DNA of 8,822 bases, from positions 1 to 8,822 of the forward strand of contig CAIJFC010000079.1 in assembly GCA_903819815.1 (NCBI GenBank), in the 5' to 3' direction. The translations under genes and the position numbers were made by a program. This DNA comes from an uncultured Bacteroidota bacterium. Lineage in GTDB: Bacteria > Bacteroidota > Bacteroidia > Flavobacteriales > Flavobacteriaceae. How positions within the stretch are numbered: position 1 is the stretch's first letter; each line of letters begins with the position of its first letter. Under the pieces are notes generated by a model. The model was given only the letters and a program-made list of their open reading frames with translations. It ran no database searches and was not told the DNA's origin. Of the stretch, positions 1 to 6,016 are shown in pieces.

Positions 1-1380
1 CGTGGTGATGCTACTGTTGCAGGTGCAGCATTAATTATTACTAAAGGTTCAAAATTAATTGCAGAAGGTACTGCTACTAGTCCAATTGTATTTACATCTG
101 ACAAGGCTGTAGGTGCAAGAGTTAAAGGAGATTGGGGAGGAATAATTTTATTAGGTAAAGGAGCTTTTAACATCAATAGTGGCGTTAGTAACATTGAAGG
201 TATCCTAGCAAGTGCTGATACTCAATATGGTGGAGGTTTAACTCCGGACAATGCGGATAATTCAGGATCTTTAAAATATGTAAGAATTGAATTCGCAGGA
301 TATAACTATGGTACTAACCAAGAAATTAATGGATTGACTCTTGGAGCTGTAGGATCTGGAACTACAATTGATTACGTTCAAGTTTCTCATTGTAATGACG
401 ATTCATTTGAGTGGTTTGGTGGAGCTGTAAATTGCAAACACTTAGTTGCTTTTAGAGGTTTAGATGACGATTTTGATGTGGATAACGGTTACAGTGGAAA
501 AGTACAATTCTGTTTAGCAGTAAGAGACCCAAACATTGCAGATGCTCCAGCAGTTTCAACTTCTGAAGGTTTTGAATCAGATAACAATTCAGCGGGTGAT
601 AATTCTACTCCATTTACATCTACAGTTTTTTCAAACTGTACTATGATAGGACCATCATACAGAACTACTTTGCCAAACGGTGGAACAATGCCAACAGGTG
701 CTTACAAAAGAGCTGCTCGTTTGAGAAAAAACACAAAGATGAGTATTTACAACTCTATCTTTATGGATTATCCTGAAGGACTTCACATTGATAGTTCAGG
801 AAGTGCTTTAAATGGTGCAGCTGAATTGAATGCGTTAAACAATGAATTGCAGTTCAAAAACAACATTTTAGCAGGAATCACAACTCCTACAAAAATTGTT
901 CAAGTGAGCACAACTAATAACAATGCTAGCTTTAATATTACAAACTGGTTTAATGCTTCAAACAATACCGGTTTAACAACTCCAATCACCAATGCAGGGA
1001 TCTTAGTATTGCCATACAATGTTGCAGACGGAAGTGTTTATACAGGATTGGATTACCGACCAGGAAGTGCTTCAATTGCAGCAACAGGAGGTGGTTTATT
1101 ATTTTTAGGGACTGAAACTTTTAGTCCAGTTGCTAATACCTCTTTAAAATCATATCCAAATCCATTTTCAACTAGCTTCAGATTAAGTTTTGAATCTAAT
1201 AGTACGGAAGAAGTAAGTTTGAATGCTTATGATTTAACTGGAAGAATAGTGGAATCTCAAAAATTGAATTATAATGAGGTAAACAATCAAGAATTTGGTG
1301 CTAACTACCAATCTGGAATGTACATCTTAGTATTAAAACAAGGAGAAATTACTAAATCTTTCCGAGTAATCAAAAGATAA
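1..1380 (+). CDS. Secreted T9SS cargo protein, C-terminal part (5' truncated by window edge)
   Basis: The reading frame is open from the first base, so the true start lies upstream; 459 residues are visible. The visible body is rich in Gly, Asn, Ser and Thr with short alternating beta-type segments (for example GDWGGIILLGK near residues 43-53 and an Asp cluster near 155-161), suggesting a beta-helix or repeated-sheet surface protein. Asp clusters could bind calcium (inference). Residues 381-459 form a type A T9SS sorting domain: a YPNPF motif, then VSLNAYDLTGRIV, then SGMYILVL, ending in the typical basic VIKR tail. Such domains direct export across the outer membrane and are normally removed or linked to the cell surface. 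An internal TTG at 334 could pass for a start, but the family sequence clearly continues upstream of it. The function of the mature protein is unknown. A strong terminator follows 20 bases after the stop. Confidence 0.9.
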   Translation, partial: RGDATVAGAALIITKGSKLIAEGTATSPIVFTSDKAVGARVKGDWGGIILLGKGAFNINSGVSNIEGILASADTQYGGGLTPDNADNSGSLKYVRIEFAGYNYGTNQEINGLTLGAVGSGTTIDYVQVSHCNDDSFEWFGGAVNCKHLVAFRGLDDDFDVDNGYSGKVQFCLAVRDPNIADAPAVSTSEGFESDNNSAGDNSTPFTSTVFSNCTMIGPSYRTTLPNGGTMPTGAYKRAARLRKNTKMSIYNSIFMDYPEGLHIDSSGSALNGAAELNALNNELQFKNNILAGITTPTKIVQVSTTNNNASFNITNWFNASNNTGLTTPITNAGILVLPYNVADGSVYTGLDYRPGSASIAATGGGLLFLGTETFSPVANTSLKSYPNPFSTSFRLSFESNSTEEVSLNAYDLTGRIVESQKLNYNEVNNQEFGANYQSGMYILVLKQGEITKSFRVIKR

Positions 1381-1400
1381 ATTATAGTAAAAATGGATGA

Positions 1401-1427
1401 AAAGCCCTGCCTAGCAGGGCTTTTTTT
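1401..1427 (+). terminator. Strong Rho-independent terminator
   Basis: A 10-bp perfect stem (1401-1410 paired with 1414-1423, GC-rich core GCCCTGC/GCAGGGC) closes a 3-base CTA loop and runs into seven T residues (1421-1427). It sits 20 bases past the stop of the T9SS cargo gene and isolates that gene from the two-component pair. The AAAA on the left side would give a short T-run on the opposite strand too, but no gene points leftwards here. Confidence 0.93.
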
Positions 1428-1466
1428 ATGGACAGAAATAAAATCCTTAATATTAATGAATTGTTT

Positions 1467-1494
1467 TTTTAGTGTTACCAAATCATCACTAAAA
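1467..1494. repeat. Inverted repeat upstream of the response regulator
   Basis: Arms TTTTAGTG (1467-1474) and CACTAAAA (1487-1494) are perfect 8-bp complements separated by 12 bases. The element lies roughly 75-100 bases before the predicted transcription start of the response regulator, a spacing possible for an activator or autoregulatory site. No T-run follows, so it does not look like a terminator. In AT-rich DNA such repeats can arise by chance. Confidence 0.35.
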
Positions 1495-1531
1495 TAAATA
1501 AGTATTAATTGTATTTTTGATTTGTTTTATA

Positions 1532-1563
1532 TTTACATTTATATTAATTAATGATTAATTTTG
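1532..1563 (+). promoter_or_regulatory. Bacteroidota promoter of the response regulator
   Basis: TAATTTTG at 1556-1563 matches the phylum -7 consensus TAnnTTTG exactly. A weak -33 candidate, TTTA at 1532-1535, lies 20 bases upstream of it. With the usual few-base distance from this box, transcription would start at about 1567-1569, that is at the ATG itself. Confidence 0.6.
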
Positions 1564-1567
1564 CATT

Positions 1568-2251
1568 ATGAAGAAGAAAGACATTCGAATTCTATTAGTT
1601 GACGATGATGCAGATATCCTTGAAATTGTAGGATATAATTTATCTCAAGAAGGCTACCAAATTTCTACTGCTGTAAATGGTAAAGAGGCCATTGCAAAAG
1701 CTAAAAAAGTACTTCCTCATCTAATCATCATGGATGTCATGATGCCTGAAATGGACGGAATGGAAGCGTGTGAGAACATTCGTAAAATCCCAGAATTAAG
1801 TAATGTAATCATCACTTTTCTAACTGCCAGAAGTGAAGATTATTCTCAGGTTGCTGGTTTTGATGCCGGTGCCGATGATTATATCACTAAACCTATCAAA
1901 CAAAAATTATTAGTAAGTAAAGTAAAAGCTTTATTACGACGTTTAAAAGAAACTGAAAAAGATTCTGAAACACTAAATGTTGGCGGAATTGAAATAAATC
2001 GCGAAGAATATAAAATAGTTAAAGACAATATCGAAATTGTATTACCTCGAAAAGAATTTGAATTATTTTATTTATTGGCTTCAAAACCCGGAAAAGTATT
2101 TAAAAGAGAAGAAATTTTAGATAAGGTTTGGGGTAATGATGTAGTTGTTGGAGGAAGAACAATAGACGTACACATTAGAAAATTAAGAGAAAAAATTGGC
2201 GATGATTTTTTTAAAACCATAAAAGGAGTAGGTTACAAGTTTGAAGTCTAA
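1568..2251 (+). CDS. OmpR/PhoB-family response regulator
   Basis: This is a 227-residue transcription factor activated by phosphorylation. The receiver domain (about residues 5-125) has the acidic pocket D12-D14, the phospho-acceptor D56 in MDVMMPEMDG, the switch Thr at T86 and the conserved Lys K108 in TKP. A winged-helix DNA-binding domain (about 135-227) follows, with VWG at 187-189 and the recognition-helix segment RTIDVHIRKLREKI at 197-210, ending in the typical GVGYKFEV wing. Length and order fit PhoB/OmpR proteins. The next in-frame Met is at residue 55, so the ATG at 1568 is firm. The stop is followed directly by the kinase ATG, so the two are translated from one message. It resembles the PhoB-like regulators of flavobacteria, but phosphate control cannot be concluded because no pho genes are in view. 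Confidence 0.95.
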   Translation: MKKKDIRILLVDDDADILEIVGYNLSQEGYQISTAVNGKEAIAKAKKVLPHLIIMDVMMPEMDGMEACENIRKIPELSNVIITFLTARSEDYSQVAGFDAGADDYITKPIKQKLLVSKVKALLRRLKETEKDSETLNVGGIEINREEYKIVKDNIEIVLPRKEFELFYLLASKPGKVFKREEILDKVWGNDVVVGGRTIDVHIRKLREKIGDDFFKTIKGVGYKFEV

Positions 2252-3304
2252 ATGAATATAAAAAACAAAGAAACTTTTCGATTTGCCTTTATTACTGCGT
2301 TGCAAATAGCTTTTTTTGCAACAGTGCTAGTAGGAATTTTGACTTATTTTTTTCATCAGTTTTCCTTCCTATTTTGTTTGATTTTTTCCATTTTGGTTGC
2401 ACTTAGTACTTTTATTTTACTTACCATTAAAGTGCAACTTTTTATTTTTCGAAAAGTAAAAAAGATATACGATGATTTCTCCTTTTTAGAATCAACAACC
2501 ATTATTAATAAATCTTCGGCAAATGATTTAAATTTAATTTCTCGAGAGGTTTCTAAATTTGCTTCCGACAAAAAATTAGAAATTGAAGCTTTAAAAGTTC
2601 GTGAAGAATACCGAAGAGAGTTTCTTGGAAATATTTCTCACGAATTAAAAACGCCCCTTTTTACCGTTCAAGGTTATATTTCAACCTTACTTGATGGCGG
2701 TATGAAAGACAAAACTATCAGAACAAAATACTTGGCGCGAGCTTTAAACGGTGTGGAAAGATTAATTTACATTGTTGAGGATCTTGATACTATTTCTAAA
2801 CTTGAAGTATCTGATGAACCAATTACGATGGTCCCTTTTGATATTGTTTCACTCATTCAAAATGTTATGGATTTATTGGAAATGAAAGCCAATAAAAAGG
2901 ATATCTTAATGACATTTGACGATAAATATACCAAACCGATTTATGTTTTAGGTAATCATGAAAAAATACAACAAGTAGTAACGAATCTAATAGAAAATTC
3001 AATTAAATACGGCAAAACCGGGGGCTCTACAGAAATTGGATTTGAAGAAGTTAACAATCGAATTCAAATAGACATTAGAGATAATGGAGAAGGAATTGAT
3101 GCAAAACACATTCCTAGATTGTTTGAAAGATTTTTCAGAGTTGATAAAAGTGGCTCGAGAAATGTAGGAGGTTCCGGACTTGGTTTGGCCATTGTAAAGC
3201 ATATTATAGAAGCACACAATGAAAAAATAATTATTCAAAGCGAACTTGGAAAAGGCTCTCAATTTTCGTTTACCCTTCAAAAGAGCGAAGAAATAGATTC
3301 CTAA
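2252..3304 (+). CDS. PhoR-like membrane sensor histidine kinase
   Basis: This 350-residue kinase is the likely partner of the preceding regulator (TAA-ATG junction, zero gap). Two hydrophobic helices (about residues 12-34 and 38-60) form a hairpin with only a few residues outside the membrane, so there is no periplasmic sensor domain. A linker, perhaps coiled coil (about 61-120), leads to the dimerisation domain with the phospho-acceptor H130 in SHELKTP. The ATPase domain shows the N box (N245 and N249 in NLIENSIKY), the G1 box DNGEG (277-281), the F box FERFF (291-295) and the G2 box GGSGLGL (306-312), so all catalytic motifs are intact. Its signal is probably sensed in the membrane or through a partner protein (inference). 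A weak hairpin overlaps its stop codon. Confidence 0.93.
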   Translation: MNIKNKETFRFAFITALQIAFFATVLVGILTYFFHQFSFLFCLIFSILVALSTFILLTIKVQLFIFRKVKKIYDDFSFLESTTIINKSSANDLNLISREVSKFASDKKLEIEALKVREEYRREFLGNISHELKTPLFTVQGYISTLLDGGMKDKTIRTKYLARALNGVERLIYIVEDLDTISKLEVSDEPITMVPFDIVSLIQNVMDLLEMKANKKDILMTFDDKYTKPIYVLGNHEKIQQVVTNLIENSIKYGKTGGSTEIGFEEVNNRIQIDIRDNGEGIDAKHIPRLFERFFRVDKSGSRNVGGSGLGLAIVKHIIEAHNEKIIIQSELGKGSQFSFTLQKSEEIDS

Positions 3305-3314
3305 AATCTATTTT
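3291..3314 (+). terminator. Weak AT-rich hairpin, candidate terminator after the kinase
   Basis: Arms AAATAGATT (3291-3299) and AATCTATTT (3305-3313) form a perfect 9-bp stem with a 5-base loop CCTAA that contains the kinase stop codon. T-rich sequence follows, but it is interrupted, and the stem has only one G-C pair. It could slow or end transcription of the two-component operon just before the trmB promoter. Confidence 0.35.
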
Positions 3315-3330
3315 ATCCTATTTTATTACT

Positions 3331-3338
3331 TAATTTTG
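3331..3338 (+). promoter_or_regulatory. Bacteroidota promoter (-7 box) of the trmB cluster
   Basis: TAATTTTG is an exact match to TAnnTTTG, placed 20 bases before the GTG start. Transcription would begin near 3343, giving a leader of about 16 bases. The -33 region is only T-rich, with no clear TTTG. The same octamer stands before the response regulator gene. Confidence 0.55.
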
Positions 3339-3358
3339 CAAAAAAATACAGCAAAACT

Positions 3359-4033
3359 GTGGGAAGCAAAAATAAGTTAAAGAGGTTTAAAGAAAATGAC
3401 ACATTTGGTAATGTTTTCCAGCCTACAAGAGAAGAAGTAGTTAGTGACCAATTTTCACTAAAAGGAAAATGGAACCAAGATTATTTTAAAAATAACAATC
3501 CTATTGTTTTAGAATTAGGATGCGGTAAAGGAGAATATTCTGTGGGTTTAGCCGAAAAATATCCAAATAAAAACTTTATCGGAATAGATCTTAAAGGAGC
3601 CCGTTTTTGGCGTGGTGCTAAAACTGCGGTGGAAACTGGGTTGAAAAACGTGGCTTTTATTCGTACCCAAATCGAATTAATAAATCATATTTTTAACGAA
3701 AATGAAGTTGATGAAATTTGGATCACTTTCCCAGATCCTCAAATAAAATACAAGCGAACCAAACACAGAATGACCAATTCTGAATTCTTAAAATTGTATA
3801 AAAAAGTACTAAAACCGGAAGGAGTTATCAATCTAAAAACCGATAGCGAATTCATGCACGGATATACTTTAGGATTACTACATGGAGAAGGTCACGAAGT
3901 AATTTATTCCAATCATAATGTCTATGTAAACGAAGGAAGCCCTGAGGAAGTAACCAGTTTACAGACGTTTTACGAAAAACAATATTTAGAAAAAAATAAA
4001 GCAATTACGTATATTCGTTTTAAAATTAAATAA
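3359..4033 (+). CDS. trmB: tRNA (guanine-N7-)-methyltransferase TrmB
   Basis: TrmB transfers a methyl group from S-adenosylmethionine to N7 of guanine 46 in the variable loop of tRNAs. The protein is 224 residues. The SAM-binding motif is LELGCGKGEY at 51-60 with the acidic residue of the next strand in IGIDLKG (74-80). The family hallmark FPDPQIKYKRTKHR (124-137) corresponds to the FPDPW..K....R catalytic/tRNA-binding segment, and a C-terminal T-x-F-E-x-KY-like segment (TFYEKQY, 203-209) is present. The GTG start yields the N-terminus MGSKNKLKRF, which fits the flavobacterial family as I recall it; no ATG is available nearby. It is the first gene of a close-packed cluster, separated by one base from the transporter that follows. 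Confidence 0.95.
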   Translation: MGSKNKLKRFKENDTFGNVFQPTREEVVSDQFSLKGKWNQDYFKNNNPIVLELGCGKGEYSVGLAEKYPNKNFIGIDLKGARFWRGAKTAVETGLKNVAFIRTQIELINHIFNENEVDEIWITFPDPQIKYKRTKHRMTNSEFLKLYKKVLKPEGVINLKTDSEFMHGYTLGLLHGEGHEVIYSNHNVYVNEGSPEEVTSLQTFYEKQYLEKNKAITYIRFKIK

Positions 4034-4034
4034 A

Positions 4035-4670
4035 TTGGACTTTGTATTGCCCCTTGTATTAGGTTTTGTAATAGCTGTAATAGGAATTTTGCCACCTGGT
4101 TTAATCAATATGACTGCTGCAAAAGTGAGCGTAGTTGACGGAAGAAATGAAGCAATTTCTTTTGCAATTGGGGCAACAGTTATCGTTTTACTTCAAACTT
4201 ATATTGCAATTCAATTTGCTAAATTTATAAATAGTAGACAAGACATCATTACGTTACTTCAAGAAATCGGACTGATTTTATTCTTAGCAATTACTTTATT
4301 TCTCTTTTTGACCGCTAGAAATCCCAAAAAAACAAAGCAAGAAATTAAAATGCAAAGTAAATCAAGCCGATTCTTCCTTGGAATGTTGTTATCCTCTTTA
4401 AATTTATTTCCAGTTCCTTTTTACGTATTTGTAAGCGTGACTTTATCAACCTATGGTCTTTTTTATTTTAATTTATTATATATTTATTCATTTGTTTCTG
4501 GAGTTGTAATAGGTTCTTTTACTGGTTTTTATTTGTATATTCTCTATTTTAAAAATCATCAAAACAAGAGCGACTACTTAATTAAAAACGGAAATTATAT
4601 TATTGGAAGTATCACAGGATTGATTTCATTGGTTACTTTTTTCAAACTTATTACTATTTATTGGACTTAA
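4035..4670 (+). CDS. LysE-family membrane transporter
   Basis: A 211-residue integral inner-membrane protein with about six hydrophobic segments (roughly residues 3-25, 40-64, 72-93, 112-136, 143-172 and 187-208). The first helix carries IGILPPGLINMTAAKVS (16-32), like the conserved N-terminal P-G-P/P-P-G motif of LysE/RhtB amino-acid exporters, and a basic cytoplasmic loop (96-112) divides the protein in two halves as in that family. A small-molecule exporter, possibly of amino acids, is likely, but the substrate cannot be read from sequence. The start is TTG one base after the trmB stop; the next Met is at residue 26, which would remove the first helix, so TTG is preferred. The tight spacing implies translational coupling with trmB. 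Confidence 0.82.
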   Translation: MDFVLPLVLGFVIAVIGILPPGLINMTAAKVSVVDGRNEAISFAIGATVIVLLQTYIAIQFAKFINSRQDIITLLQEIGLILFLAITLFLFLTARNPKKTKQEIKMQSKSSRFFLGMLLSSLNLFPVPFYVFVSVTLSTYGLFYFNLLYIYSFVSGVVIGSFTGFYLYILYFKNHQNKSDYLIKNGNYIIGSITGLISLVTFFKLITIYWT

Positions 4671-4672
4671 TA

Positions 4673-5005
4673 ATGCCTGCTAAAAACGATAATTTTTTTG
4701 AAAGAGTTTATGAAGTAACTCGACAGATTCCTTATGGAAAAGTGACTTCCTACGGAGCAATTGCTAAAGTACTTGGCGCTTCCCGTTCCGCGCGAATGGT
4801 AGGTTGGGCAATGAATGCGTCACATAATTTAGAAGATGTACCAGCTCATCGCGTAGTAAATAGAAACGGACTTTTAACCGGCAAACACCATTTTGACGGA
4901 ACAAATTTGATGCAACAACTACTAGAAAGCGAAGGAATAGTTGTGATTGATAATCAAATTATTGATTTTGAAAAGCATTTTTGGATGCCCGAAATGAAAA
5001 TCTAG
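4673..5005 (+). CDS. Alkyltransferase-like (ATL) protein, MGMT family without acceptor Cys
   Basis: A 110-residue protein made of the DNA-binding domain of O6-alkylguanine-DNA alkyltransferases. It shows the helix-turn-helix with the IPYGKVTSYGAIAKVLG segment (19-35), the RSARMVGWAM segment holding the candidate nucleotide-flipping Arg (R38 or R41), and PAHRVVNRNG (57-66), where the alkyl-acceptor Cys of the usual PCHRV motif is Ala58. Such ATL proteins bind alkylated guanine without repairing it and hand the lesion to nucleotide excision repair (known for fission yeast Atl1 and for a Thermus protein with Ala at this position). I place the start at ATG 4673, two bases after the transporter stop; an in-frame TTG at 4661 would add four residues and overlap the transporter. 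There is no N-terminal Ada-type domain. Confidence 0.9.
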   Translation: MPAKNDNFFERVYEVTRQIPYGKVTSYGAIAKVLGASRSARMVGWAMNASHNLEDVPAHRVVNRNGLLTGKHHFDGTNLMQQLLESEGIVVIDNQIIDFEKHFWMPEMKI

Positions 5006-5029
5006 TTTAAAATGTAATTTCAATTTTAT

Positions 5030-5977
5030 ATGCTTCAAGTTCAAAATATTACTTTTAGTTATGACAAAAATAAAGTCATAAAAAATATCGATTTTTCAGT
5101 CAGTAAAGGTCAGAATATTGCAATTATTGGCGAAAGTGGATGTGGAAAAAGTACGCTTTTGAAACTGATTTATGGTTTGTATGATTTAGACGAAGGTCAG
5201 ATTTTTTGGAATAACAATGAAGTTTTAGGGCCAAAATTTCACTTGGTTCCTGGAATGCCTTTCATGAAATACCTAGCACAAGATTTTGATTTAATGCCAT
5301 TCATCACCGTGTCAGAAAATGTTGGAAAATACCTTTCTAATATCTATCCCCAAAAAAAACAAAGCCGTATCAATGAATTATTAGAAATTGTCGAAATGAC
5401 AGAATATTCTAATGTAAAAGCTAAATTTCTTAGTGGTGGTCAGCAACAAAGAGTGGCATTAGCAAAAGTATTGGCCCTAGAGCCAGAAGTGTTATTATTG
5501 GACGAGCCTTTTAGTCAGATTGATAATTTTAGAAAAAACTCCCTTCGAAGAAAACTCTTTTCCTATCTAAAATCGAATGGTATTACTTGCTTTGTTGCCA
5601 CACATGACAGTTCTGATTCTCTTTCATTTGCTGACGAAACCATAGTTTTAAATAATGGGAAAATTGTCGTTAAGGAAAAATCCATTAATTTATATAATCA
5701 ACCTACTAATAAATATGTAGCGTCTCTTTTTGGTGATGTTAACGAAATTAAATTATCTCAGTTAATTGAAATGGAAGGTCCAGAAGAAACACTATTATTA
5801 TATCCACACCAATTAAAAATAGTTGAATATGGAAAATTAAAAGTCAAAATTCAAAAATCCTATTTCAAAGGAAGTCACCATTTAATTCAGGCTGAAGCCA
5901 ATGAAACTTCAATTTTCTTTGAACATAATTGTGAATTAAAAATAAATTCAGAAGTTTTCTTAAGTCAAATAAAATAA
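5030..5977 (+). CDS. ABC transporter ATP-binding protein with C-terminal TOBE-like region
   Basis: This 315-residue ATPase has every nucleotide-binding motif: Walker A GESGCGKS (34-41), Q-loop Q84, signature LSGGQQQR (134-141), Walker B VLLLDEP (154-160, catalytic E159), D-loop SQID (162-165) and the switch H192. Residues about 237-315 form an added domain beginning after SLFGDVNEI, placed and shaped like the TOBE domain of PotA/FbpC-type importers of polyamines, iron or other solutes. It should energise transport at the inner membrane, but no permease or binding protein lies nearby, so the substrate is unknown. It starts 24 bases after the ATL gene, probably on the same message; no exact promoter box is seen in the gap. 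Confidence 0.87.
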   Translation: MLQVQNITFSYDKNKVIKNIDFSVSKGQNIAIIGESGCGKSTLLKLIYGLYDLDEGQIFWNNNEVLGPKFHLVPGMPFMKYLAQDFDLMPFITVSENVGKYLSNIYPQKKQSRINELLEIVEMTEYSNVKAKFLSGGQQQRVALAKVLALEPEVLLLDEPFSQIDNFRKNSLRRKLFSYLKSNGITCFVATHDSSDSLSFADETIVLNNGKIVVKEKSINLYNQPTNKYVASLFGDVNEIKLSQLIEMEGPEETLLLYPHQLKIVEYGKLKVKIQKSYFKGSHHLIQAEANETSIFFEHNCELKINSEVFLSQIK

Positions 5978-6010
5978 AGTTAACTTTGAATGTTTTAAAA
6001 TTTTAAACAT
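5976..6010. repeat. Two adjacent palindromes in the ketoacyl synthase promoter region
   Basis: AAAGTTAACTTT (5976-5987) is a perfect 12-bp palindrome that overlaps both the ABC gene stop and the -7 promoter box. Just after it, 5990-6010 is a 21-base sequence that becomes a perfect 20-bp palindrome if one T in its T-run (5993-5996) is dropped (outer arms ATGTTT and AAACAT). The second covers the predicted transcription start. No T-run follows, so they look more like protein-binding sites than a terminator. Confidence 0.5.
5981..5988 (+). promoter_or_regulatory. Bacteroidota promoter (-7 box) of the ketoacyl-ACP synthase gene
   Basis: TAACTTTG matches TAnnTTTG exactly. Transcription would begin near 5993, giving a leader of about 24 bases to the ATG at 6017. 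No clear -33 TTTG is seen, only T-rich sequence near 5955-5958. The box is embedded in the first of two palindromes. Confidence 0.5.
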
Positions 6011-6016
6011 AAAACT

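Noticed and set aside
334..336. TTG as the start of the T9SS cargo gene
   Set aside because: The same frame is open and protein-like back to base 1, including GDWGGIILLG, so 334 is internal.
2356..2571. Open frame on the minus strand inside the kinase gene
   Set aside because: It is antisense to a clear kinase, has no recognisable motif and no promoter, and is a shadow of the AT-rich coding strand.
2999..3280. Open frame on the minus strand inside the kinase ATPase domain
   Set aside because: It overlaps conserved G1, F and G2 boxes on the other strand and has no family features of its own.
1568..3304. Assignment as phosphate regulators PhoB/PhoR
   Set aside because: Domain layout is similar, but no phosphate transport or pho box is visible, so the target pathway is left open.
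4661..4672. TTG start for the ATL gene
   Set aside because: It would add only four unconserved residues and overlap the transporter; the ATG at 4673 lies two bases after the transporter stop and is preferred.
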